Below are positions 11,501-17,788 of a stretch of DNA of 64,000 nucleotides, piece after piece (position 1 is the stretch's first letter; the number at the start of each line of letters is the position of its first letter). The stretch spans positions 1 through 64,000 of the forward strand of contig NZ_JAMKMR010000012.1 of the NCBI RefSeq assembly GCF_023634645.1, read 5' to 3'. This DNA comes from Vibrio sinus. Lineage in GTDB: Bacteria > Pseudomonadota > Gammaproteobacteria > Enterobacterales > Vibrionaceae. A program made the position numbers and the translations under genes. The notes under the pieces are model-generated. The model was not told the origin of the DNA. It saw only the letters and a list, made by a program, of their open reading frames with translations, and searched no databases.

Positions 11501-12704
11501 TGAGGGGTATCGTTATTTAGCGGCATACGTGGTGCTTGAGCAAAGTGCGATGAAACATCAGACTGATCTACCAGTGGTCGATATTGAGTCGCTACGTAGC
11601 CAACTCAGTAAGACGTTGCCAGATTATATGATCCCGACCACCTTTACTCTGTTGGAAGCGTTGCCATTAACCAATAACGGCAAGCTTAATCGACGCCAGT
11701 TACCAGAACCAGAGTTTATTAGTCAGGAACGCTATGTCGCGCCAAAAACCGAGTTGGAGCAAAAAATCTGTCAGATTTGGCAGAGCACGCTTGGTATTGA
11801 GCAGGTTGGTGTCGAAGATGACTTTTTCCACATTGGAGGAAACTCTATACTAGCGATTAGGTTAGTTAAACGCATGAACAACATAGATGGGTTTAACATC
11901 GATCTGACCACGGTATTTTCATGCAAAACTATCGCGAATATTTGTTCTAGCATCAAGGATAAGAGTGAATACAAATATTTGACGCCATTGACGTTAGGCT
12001 CAAAGTCCGAGCAGACCATTTACATGATACACAGTGCGAGCTCTGACAGCGAAGTCTACCAAGGACTGTCTGAAGAATTAGGCAGTACTTTCAACTGTGT
12101 TGGCATCAACAATTACAACTTCGTTGAAGAGCAAGTATCCAGTTCTTTGGCTGAAGTTAGCCAAGCATACTTTAAGGAAATTTTACAATACCATAAACAA
12201 AATCAACCAGTTAAACTTCTTGGTTGGTCACTTGGAGGTTATATCGCTCTTAATCTGGCCTGCTTATTGGAAGAAAGAGGGTTCACTGATATTGAAGTGT
12301 ATTTATTGGATACTTATATAGGAAACTGTGCTTCAGGAGTTCTATCCGATTACGATTCCTATGAAACCATCAAAAATAGATTGGTTAACAAAGGTTGTGA
12401 TGCTGATTATATCGCGAAGGCGTTAGCCGCATACAGTTGTGGAAGAGAGATGACACATCAGCAATTGGTCGGTGATTTAAAGTATACCCAAATTACCTTG
12501 TTTAAGGCTGGAATGGGCTTGTCTCCAGATCACGCTATGTCGTCATTCGATCTAAATAGAACCAATGCATATATGGCTAATATTCATGATAATAATCTTT
12601 CCACTATTGTTGAGCAGGATGTCGAAGTCGTAAGGTTTGATGATATATATCACAGCAATATATTGGAACGTTCGAGTGATATCGCCCGAGTTGTGATGCA
12701 TTAA
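5589..12704 (+). CDS. Nonribosomal peptide synthetase, C-A-T-C-A-T-TE, predicted Val-Val
   Basis: Two-module NRPS of 2371 residues. The first C domain (about 10-440) has HHLFNDG at 145-151, but its GMHSNAILL segment departs from the usual GxFVNT motif. A domain 1 has YTSGTTGNPKG from 623, FDAATFEI with Asp668, and a pocket read as DAFWLGGTFK. Carrier Ser1021 follows. The second C domain is canonical (HHIVFDGW at 1197-1204, IGFFVNSLALR, QELPFEKLV). A domain 2 has YTSGTTGMPKG from 1686, FDAATFEI with Asp1731, and a pocket read as DAFWIGGTFK, which matches the published Val code. Carrier 2 has GGNS with Ser2086. The final TE has GWSLGG with Ser2214. It probably adds two Val residues and releases the product by hydrolysis or cyclization. 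The gene follows the first NRPS by 29 bp. No MbtH, phosphopantetheinyl transferase or dedicated exporter lies in the window. Confidence 0.93.
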   Translation: MTLLNQKTNDCFPLHTAQENVWIDQAIFPTNPKYNICVYQKLSCNIDYEKFSQAWRSLVNQYDSLRIELVFSDDEIPMQRVLPADSFESVVGRMDFSLSEDPAQMAMDWMHEQSKMPIDVAHGDRYYIYILQLGKENNLVFSKTHHLFNDGVGTILMHDYLLNNYKLLVDGAELEGVKSPAYQLAANRSNNYLQTSRYARDKEYWTGFASQHEVTRLPLVNPRATGGSKLSMSFSKDEVSALRKFCEEEKLGLMALLLSAVNLYFFKTLGTKDVVVGTAVHGRHGKDEMQNLGMHSNAILLSTIMSNDLSYQNLIKSSLSSLKAAMKRAQFPKSHRARLSGSAMNANADINVLYDVYSDCNGGLSQASSEVQYMLGDVGEEPLSLRLIDFQNSMKLAASFQYAYFSEQEMQLMLARIKQILLASAASFNKTLDTIDVLLESEKTFLLDTCNNTDSEYPCDKTLHQLFEEQVEKTPLSIALTNSETTLTYRELNQKANQLAVHLRQRYQQKFDKPFQAGTYIALYLDRSIDIVVSQLAVLKAGGAYVPVSPQYPNERIQFMLEDTDASLVLTQQEYSLNLAHCLSENSQPRELVIVRDVLEKNTGEPNLEPVSTSSQDLAYVIYTSGTTGNPKGVMIPHQGVVSLVQGNDYVDISPQDTFLQLSNPNFDAATFEIWGALLNGAKLHIPLSENHLDSGFLKETIVENEVTILWLTRALFDSLYLEKPDMFSSLRYLLVGGEKLTAPLIRELVSSDWSPEYVINGYGPTESTTFTTTFQCNGEAWNVPIGKPINTRKAYVLSNDLSLAPIGIPGELYIGGAGLAHGYLNNIELTQDRFIENPYASESDIKNGYTRLYKSGDIVRYLPDGNLEYLTRNDGQVKIRGYRIELGEVESALLQLSDVKNVVVIDHVKAGHKFLAAYIVLTDVGEINQHEVAERLREQLSHNLPDYMVPASYTLLNELPLTINGKLDRRALPEPEFVTKNRYEAPRNSTEMALCQIWQDVLGLEKVGINDNFFRIGGDSISAIRLSAQVRRQLNKEVTLSALFTSPTIAGLASELSDDLHVIPSLKKKSYPASFAQERLWFIESFENGCDSYHIPYFVKLHVDTEDTLLLEAINLIVSRHPILSSCYQQTMQGDVYMEHSISALSYQCLTVPDRRSLAQQVQLDMSSQFDLATELPMRLHRYDCNGERYLLLMWHHIVFDGWSTDIFLSELSEIYRSLTQNQRPNLPDININFGDYAQWQREHLKGDTLEAMLGYWKQQLSGYESLNLLCDYPRPSSVDYRGANLSFTLDDSVSENVRCFAKQEGVTTYSVLLSGFYVLLSTLSGQQDITIGTPSDNRQHAQTQDLIGFFVNSLALRTHVTPSQSFAELVRQVHQMVSEAKAHQELPFEKLVSELGVERDMSRHPIFQVMFSLQRFGQELQGDDLPFSLDKLEEAEYTSAKFDLSLFMDDSSNNIQGEWNYSTCLWKTETILRYSAMFEKLMCTLTRQPTQHIHEIETVAEDERNILLNDWSNTRTELRQDKTVCEIFEQQVRKTPDHTALIFADKTLTYNELNDRVNQLAHYIRERHLHLHNTELKADTFIALYFDSSIEMVVSMLAVLKAGGAYVPVSPDYPQDRIHHMFKDTSASMVLTEVRLSPKLDECLGKLCQPVDKVVTDGTPSIGLQRVSNPVPMNCTQDLAYVIYTSGTTGMPKGVMIPHQGITSLMVNNSYIELSQKDVLLQLSNPSFDAATFEIWGALLNGASLCIPENKQQVSAESLHDTLSTYNVSVLWLTRALFDSLYVEQPDLFSQLHYLIVGGEKLTSTLMKELVTSPWSPKHVLNGYGPTESTTFTTTFKCDGRDAEVPIGKPIDTRTAYVLTDKLSLAPIGVPGELYVGGSGLARGYLNQPTLTQERFIANPFATNQGEMSAQLYRTGDIVRWLPDGNLEYLGRNDMQVKIRGYRIELGEVETALLQNEHVKQVAVIDLEREGYRYLAAYVVLEQSAMKHQTDLPVVDIESLRSQLSKTLPDYMIPTTFTLLEALPLTNNGKLNRRQLPEPEFISQERYVAPKTELEQKICQIWQSTLGIEQVGVEDDFFHIGGNSILAIRLVKRMNNIDGFNIDLTTVFSCKTIANICSSIKDKSEYKYLTPLTLGSKSEQTIYMIHSASSDSEVYQGLSEELGSTFNCVGINNYNFVEEQVSSSLAEVSQAYFKEILQYHKQNQPVKLLGWSLGGYIALNLACLLEERGFTDIEVYLLDTYIGNCASGVLSDYDSYETIKNRLVNKGCDADYIAKALAAYSCGREMTHQQLVGDLKYTQITLFKAGMGLSPDHAMSSFDLNRTNAYMANIHDNNLSTIVEQDVEVVRFDDIYHSNILERSSDIARVVMH

Positions 12705-12752
12705 CTTAATCTCAGCTAAGGGCTACCCGAAGATGGATTCAATAGATAGAAA

Positions 12753-13574
12753 TTAGCATCCCTTTTGATAGGAAGATTTTGGCAGCGTGAGTGTGAATTC
12801 GCTGCCGTTTTTGTATGAGTTTAATAGTTTCTCACCGTAGGTTTGCCTAGTAAGCGCCAATTGATGCCACACCTGCTCTGCGCAGAGTTTGCTTTTTTGA
12901 AAGAATGGCTTTGAAAAGGCCAAGTGTAGAAATTCATACATAAATGGTGTCGATAATGTCGTAACTTGCTCGTCCAAACCAAGATTTTGTACCAGTTGTT
13001 CCCCAGTTGTCTGATTAATAACATAGCCATCAAGTCGTCCAAGGGCCACCATACGCATGCCTCGCTCAAGGTTTAGGTGGTGTACGCCTTTAGGGTAGAC
13101 ATTCATCTCCATGAGATGCTGCCTAGCGATATAACCAAGCGGCGCACCCACTCCATACTTTACGCCATGAAATTGCTGTCCATCCCATTTAAGGTTTGAT
13201 TTACGGTTGACAAAGATAGGGTAAGTGACCTTCAGTAAATATTGCTCGGCATGAGCAGAATCTGGAAAGGAGGCCCACTTTTCTCGCTCTGGAGTTCGAA
13301 TAGCGGCAAAAATGGCGTCTACTTCTCCATGTTTAAGGTTGTGAATACAGCGTTTCCAAGGCTTTCGATAAAACACCGCTTTCGCGCCGGAAGCTTCGAC
13401 AGCCAGCTTGACCAACTCCACAATATACCCTGGTTTAGCTGGAATGGTTTTTGTGCCCAGAATAAACGGCTTCAGCTCGACATTTTCATAGCAAACCTTG
13501 ATGGGCTTTTTCTCAGCCGCCGCATAAAGGGGGATAGCGAAGGAGAGTAAAGCAATGGCGATAACGCATTTCAT
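12753..13574 (-). CDS. Periplasmic solute-binding protein, family 3
   Basis: A 273-residue protein with a clear Sec signal peptide (hydrophobic residues 4-18, ending AAA). The body has the two-lobed SBP_bac_3 pattern: an early IKVCYENVELKPF strand, a GYIVELVKLAVEASG segment, and later a GEVDAIFAA segment typical of amino-acid binding proteins. Vibrio genomes carry many such orphan transporter-like periplasmic proteins. No ABC permease or ATPase gene is adjacent, so it may act as an orphan sensor or share another transporter. It converges on the NRPS operon with only 48 bp between them. The ligand cannot be told from sequence. Confidence 0.8.
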   Translation of the reverse strand: MKCVIAIALLSFAIPLYAAAEKKPIKVCYENVELKPFILGTKTIPAKPGYIVELVKLAVEASGAKAVFYRKPWKRCIHNLKHGEVDAIFAAIRTPEREKWASFPDSAHAEQYLLKVTYPIFVNRKSNLKWDGQQFHGVKYGVGAPLGYIARQHLMEMNVYPKGVHHLNLERGMRMVALGRLDGYVINQTTGEQLVQNLGLDEQVTTLSTPFMYEFLHLAFSKPFFQKSKLCAEQVWHQLALTRQTYGEKLLNSYKNGSEFTLTLPKSSYQKGC

Positions 13575-14151
13575 AGCTGTCCAACATGCTCTATGTAAAA
13601 AGGCTACTTTTAAAGTAGTCGTTGAGCCGGGCTCTTTCCAAGAAAATTTGTTAAATAGGCGTTACCGATTTTTTGACAATCAAAACGAAAGAGTTTAATT
13701 GTTTGACACTAGCATTGTGTAATAACTATTAAGTTCCATTTTCTCTACAGTCATTCCTATTTACCGTTTTGTATTCTGTTTAACGTTTGCTTTATTTTGT
13801 TTTGAACAAGATTAATACCTTAATTACCATGTCGAATAACGTACATATGAATAATTATCGCTATTGAATGAAAGAAAAGATATAAGGTTTTTATAAGGTC
13901 TATGTATGGGAATTAAATTATAATAATATTTTTGTAAATAGCGTGTTTTTCATATGACGATTTTATTAAATTATTCCTGCAAATTATTATTTTATTCCAG
14001 AGTCTACTAATAATATTCAAGTATATTTACACCCAAGTTACGGTAAATTACGCGTCGATTAAATTGCATTAATAAGCAATTGAAGAACATCAATAATTAT
14101 AATTTAACATTTTGATTAATATGAATTTATTCTATTAGAGGTAAGTAGGCT
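13575..14151. other. AT-rich intergenic region before the hydrolase gene
   Basis: About 580 bases, strongly AT-rich, without a credible ORF. It separates divergent genes and should hold both promoters. A 6-bp inverted repeat (AATTGC/GCAATT) lies around 14063-14082. The sequence AGAGGTAAG just before the ATG at 14152 is a plausible ribosome binding site. Nothing else was recognised. Confidence 0.5.
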
Positions 14152-15411
14152 ATGTCAGTTTTTACTATTTTCTTTCATGGAACTGGATCCAGTTCCACCG
14201 ATCTTCACAATACCGCTTCTTATTATGAAGGTGAATTGATTTCCAGACTTGCCAGTATGGCTGATGGGCGGTTGTTTTTTGACTACTTGGAAGTGGATGG
14301 CGTTGGCAGCGGCAACCAAGATGAATGGCTAAAGCCAGTCAATAACCGATATCGAAACCAAAAACTGGGTATGGCATTTGGCGCAGGTATTCAAAGCAAT
14401 ATGGAATACGCTAAGGGCATCTTGATTGCCGAGCAGAATTTTTCGAAATTTGGTAAAGGGCACTATGAAGTCAGAGCGAAAAAACTCCTGCATAGTACAA
14501 GTGATAAAGAGGAAATTCGGGAACTCGCCGCCGATCTCTTTCGCGCAGATAAAAGTCGTCTTGCACACTTACAAAGGTTTCGCTGGGAGAATCCAGTCAC
14601 CACAGTCAATCTGATTGGTTGGAGCCGAGGTGGTGTAAGCTGTTTTGAATTTGCAAATTATCTTTTTAGTGACCCAAAAACACGAAATTTAAACGTTAAC
14701 ATTTTTGCATGTGATCCTGTTCCTGGAGGCACAAACCAATTTAAAAACTTCAAGAATTTGAATGCAAACGTTCGCCAAATTGTCTGTTTATTTGCGGAAA
14801 ATGAACAATCAACGGGCTTTAGAGCCAGAATGCCAACATTGCATCGAGACACAAAGTCGTACGTGAGTTTTGTTCCCGGGCGTCATGCGACATTGGTTGG
14901 AAATGCCCACGCGGATGGAGGTAAGAAAGGAAGCTTAGCCGCTAAGGGGCCTTATTTACTTACGCGAGATTTTGCGCAGAAAGCATTGACGGGTTGGGGA
15001 ACTCGCTTAAGAAATATTAACCCTCTCGATCAATCAGAGATGACGGTCATTTATAATACGATACTGGGCAACAAACAGGTTTACGACAAGATGGGCGCAA
15101 CCAGTTATATACCAAGCTATCACTCGTTAAAAAATGCCTACTGGTCAGGGAAAAGTAGAACGAATATTACCCAGCGAGTGAAATACGACTCCAGCCGATT
15201 CAGCTCCAAAAGTTCGGGTAAGATCGATGGCCTAGATAATAGAAATGAATATAAGCCATTTATTTCTAAACACCATAGAGATACGGTGTTGGGGCAGAAA
15301 TATGTATTAACGGGAAATCCGCAGTTTATTGATGTGAGCCCATTTGTAGAAGAAGAGCCAGATGGAGGCTTGCACCGCGGCAGTATTATAGAGTCTCATT
15401 TTCATGTTTGA
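14152..15411 (+). CDS. Alpha/beta hydrolase, lipase/esterase-like, unknown substrate
   Basis: A 419-residue protein without a signal peptide. It starts with a beta strand and an HGTG oxyanion-hole-like motif (FFHGTGSSS). A nucleophile elbow GWSRGG has Ser158, and a plausible acid, Asp188, sits in ACDPVPG. His245 (GRHATL) or His253 could complete the triad. GxSRGG elbows with an early HGT motif are also seen in phospholipase-type effectors, some secreted by type VI systems. No VgrG, Hcp, PAAR or immunity gene is beside it, so that link is only a possibility. The region beyond about residue 270 was not recognised. The gene stands alone in an AT-rich pocket and ends at a strong hairpin. Confidence 0.65.
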   Translation: MSVFTIFFHGTGSSSTDLHNTASYYEGELISRLASMADGRLFFDYLEVDGVGSGNQDEWLKPVNNRYRNQKLGMAFGAGIQSNMEYAKGILIAEQNFSKFGKGHYEVRAKKLLHSTSDKEEIRELAADLFRADKSRLAHLQRFRWENPVTTVNLIGWSRGGVSCFEFANYLFSDPKTRNLNVNIFACDPVPGGTNQFKNFKNLNANVRQIVCLFAENEQSTGFRARMPTLHRDTKSYVSFVPGRHATLVGNAHADGGKKGSLAAKGPYLLTRDFAQKALTGWGTRLRNINPLDQSEMTVIYNTILGNKQVYDKMGATSYIPSYHSLKNAYWSGKSRTNITQRVKYDSSRFSSKSSGKIDGLDNRNEYKPFISKHHRDTVLGQKYVLTGNPQFIDVSPFVEEEPDGGLHRGSIIESHFHV

Positions 15412-15438
15412 TTGAGAAACCCCATTTTTAGAGACAAG

Positions 15439-15468
15439 TTGTAGGAAGAGGCTATCCTCTTCCTACAA
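15439..15468. terminator. Strong hairpin between convergent genes
   Basis: Perfect 13-bp stem (TTGTAGGAAGAGG with its complement) and a 4-base CTAT loop. It lies 28 bp after the hydrolase stop and 26 bp before the end of the minus-strand MFS gene. The following T run is weak, but position and stem strength suggest a bidirectional terminator. Confidence 0.7.
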
Positions 15469-15493
15469 GTTCACTGTTTCAGTTGGTTGTAGT

Positions 15494-16699
15494 CTATTTT
15501 GCTCTCAATTTTTGCGACAAGACAATAGTCGCAGCCAGTGCTACCACCGATGTGGCTAATGCTGGAGCGGTAACCAAGTGAAATTGAGCCGCAATCCCTG
15601 AACCAAGCGAGCCAACAAAAAATAGAATGCCGCTAAAGAGTCCATTAGCGCTAGCTGACATGTTGGGAAACAACGACAGGGCAAACGCAAAATTCACCGT
15701 CGCCAGTAATCCACCCACTAAATAAATCGCAATCAGTGGAACGGCCAGCACATAGATAGAAAACGGTAACCAAATTGTGCCCAATAGCAGCGCTATACTT
15801 GCCAGCGCCAAAATAGTCACACCAATATTCATTTTACTTGATAAGCTGTGATGGATAAAAAAGCGGTTGCTTAAACTGCCTACTGACCATGCGACACCTA
15901 ATGCTAACGCAAAGTACCCAAATTCGATTGGTGTGTAATGCAACTGGGTTTTGAGTAGAAATGGAGTGACTGAAGTCACGATCATCACCAGAGCATAAGT
16001 CAAGCCATTGGTTAACCCTGCGGAGATAAAATGCCGGTCCGTTAAGATGGTTCGGTATTTTCCAATGATGGCTTTTAATTTGAATTCGTTAAAATAACGA
16101 GACGTCTCAGGTACGTTGAGCAAAATAAACGCTAGCACAATAGCAGTATAAATAGCCAAGAAATAAAAGTTCGATTCCCAGCCAAAATAGTGCGTTAAAT
16201 AGCCACCGAGAAATGGCGCAATAATAGGGCCAATAGTCCATACAAATGCCATATAAGTAGTGACTTTTTGAAACTCTTTTCCTTCAAATAAATCTGAGAG
16301 TACCGCTCTCATTGGTACTACCATCGCTGCGACGGCTGCTCCTTGAAGAATACGCAATCCAATCAGAATATGAATGGTAGGTGCAAGAGGAATAGCAATG
16401 GATGCCAGTAAATAAGCGATGGCTGAAACCACAAAAGGTCTCTTGCGGCCAAAACTATCAGAGATAGCACCGGCAAATAACTGCATGACGCCAGCACCTA
16501 ACATATATGCGGTGATGGTGAGCTGAACCGTACCTTGATTGGTCTGAAAGAAGCTTTGAATATCTGGCATACTAGGCACAAATATATCCGTACTTAATCC
16601 AGTTAAGGGCACAATAAGTATTGCGAGGAACGCAATAAGATAACGATGACTCGCCGCAGGTGCTGATGATAGTACTTGGGCTTGAGATAGGTTCTTCAT
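15494..16699 (-). CDS. Bcr/CflA-type MFS drug exporter
   Basis: A 401-residue inner-membrane protein with about 12 hydrophobic segments. The N-terminal half has PLTGLSTDIFVPSMPDI followed by a GxxxDxxGRKRP loop (GAISDSFGRKRPF), the signature of the Bcr/CflA drug-resistance branch of the major facilitator family, which exports drugs or metabolites using the proton gradient. AGGATATCATC before the ATG gives a good ribosome binding site. The gene diverges from an XRE-cupin regulator, and a perfect inverted repeat lies between them, so local repression by that regulator is likely. The substrate is unknown. Confidence 0.88.
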   Translation of the reverse strand: MKNLSQAQVLSSAPAASHRYLIAFLAILIVPLTGLSTDIFVPSMPDIQSFFQTNQGTVQLTITAYMLGAGVMQLFAGAISDSFGRKRPFVVSAIAYLLASIAIPLAPTIHILIGLRILQGAAVAAMVVPMRAVLSDLFEGKEFQKVTTYMAFVWTIGPIIAPFLGGYLTHYFGWESNFYFLAIYTAIVLAFILLNVPETSRYFNEFKLKAIIGKYRTILTDRHFISAGLTNGLTYALVMIVTSVTPFLLKTQLHYTPIEFGYFALALGVAWSVGSLSNRFFIHHSLSSKMNIGVTILALASIALLLGTIWLPFSIYVLAVPLIAIYLVGGLLATVNFAFALSLFPNMSASANGLFSGILFFVGSLGSGIAAQFHLVTAPALATSVVALAATIVLSQKLRAK

Positions 16700-16736
16700 G
16701 ATGATATCCTATTCAATAAATGAAACAAACGTGTCG

Positions 16737-16783
16737 TATATTAAACATGACATTGATATTGATCAAGCTTTTCGTTTAATATA
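16737..16783. promoter_or_regulatory. Inverted-repeat operator candidate between MFS gene and XRE regulator
   Basis: TATATTAAAC at 16737-16746 is repeated in inverse as GTTTAATATA at 16774-16783, with centres 37 bp apart. Both arms lie in the divergent promoter region, which fits binding by the neighbouring XRE protein. The pairing is seen in the sequence; the regulatory role is inferred. Confidence 0.5.
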
Positions 16784-16825
16784 TTGAAAATTTCGTTCAC
16801 AAATAGAAACGACAGGGGTCATTTA

Positions 16826-17386
16826 ATGACAGAGGCTAACTATTTTTCTTCTCAGTTGAAGGTTCATCGAGCTCGTTTGAGTTTAAGCATGCAAGTCTTA
16901 GCTGATCTGGCTTCAATCAGTAAATCTATGGTATGCAAAATAGAGCGTGGTGAAACTCAGCCCACTATTGATGTGGCGGCGCGCATAGCTTCAGCGCTAG
17001 GTATGCCACTCACCGATCTCATTCAACCGCCAGAAAAAGCGATGGCAATAGTGATACCTAGTGAGCAGCAGCCAAAGGAAAGTCATGGCAACATAAACTG
17101 CCGTACGCTATCACCGACTAGGCACGGTCATGCGATTCGATGGAATCTCGTTACGATAGCGCCGAGCACTTCATTTCAAAATCCCCCAGATAATATCCTC
17201 AATAAAAACTATTACCTCTACTTGAGAAGTGGAGAGCTTTCGATACAAGTTGATCAAGAACGATTTGATTTAAAAGCAGAAGACAGTTTTTACTTTAGGC
17301 CAAGGACCTCTTTTCTCATCGAAAATCTAAGCCAAACTGAGCATGCCGATTATGCACTTATTCAACAGCTGGTGGATAATAGTTAG
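16826..17386 (+). CDS. XRE-family transcriptional regulator with C-terminal cupin
   Basis: About 186 residues from the chosen ATG at 16826, which has AGGGG 7 bases upstream. An in-frame ATG at 16784 would add 14 residues but overlaps the inverted-repeat arm and lacks a ribosome binding site. The N-terminal helix-turn-helix spans roughly residues 10-65 (LSMQVLADLASISKS, then KIERGETQPT). The C-terminal half is a small cupin-like barrel (LRSGELSIQVDQE, FYFRPRTSF), a common ligand-sensing layout in this family. It is divergent from the Bcr-type exporter and probably controls it and itself. Confidence 0.85.
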   Translation: MTEANYFSSQLKVHRARLSLSMQVLADLASISKSMVCKIERGETQPTIDVAARIASALGMPLTDLIQPPEKAMAIVIPSEQQPKESHGNINCRTLSPTRHGHAIRWNLVTIAPSTSFQNPPDNILNKNYYLYLRSGELSIQVDQERFDLKAEDSFYFRPRTSFLIENLSQTEHADYALIQQLVDNS

Positions 17387-17788
17387 TCTATTCGATTTTG
17401 AATTCTACCTCTGAGGTTGCTTGGGTACAGAATAGCCAGCCATAGTTCTATGATTGGCTATTTTGGCTGCTCGTCAATTCCTTGGTAGTGGTAGCAAAGC
17501 CACAATACTAATCGCATCGTACCCTAGTTCAACTCAAACCTTATCCAAGATTAAATTGTTTTACTTTTCAATTTATTACCAACATTCAAGCATATAAAAT
17601 ATCAAATCATTCACTAAAAAAATGATATTGCTGGCAACGTATCACGCAATCAGATATTGCCTCTATTAAAACGATACCGTTTCTATAACATAAGCGCTCA
17701 ATTTCATACGTGCCCAGATTTTCATGTATTAGGTAGTGACAGTTTTGTCTGGCGCAGTAATACACAGTGAAAAACGACGGGAGGCAAA
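17387..17788. other. Intergenic region between regulator and peroxidase genes
   Basis: About 400 AT-rich bases without a plausible gene. It contains the hairpin at 17432-17463 and, towards the end, GGGAGG at 17779-17784, the ribosome binding site of the peroxidase gene. No recognised operator was seen. Confidence 0.5.
17432..17463 (+). terminator. Hairpin after the XRE gene
   Basis: An outer 8-bp stem (AATAGCCA/TGGCTATT) and an inner CATAG/CTATG stem form a nearly continuous hairpin 45 bp after the stop codon. It is followed by only a short T run, so terminator strength is uncertain. Confidence 0.6.
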
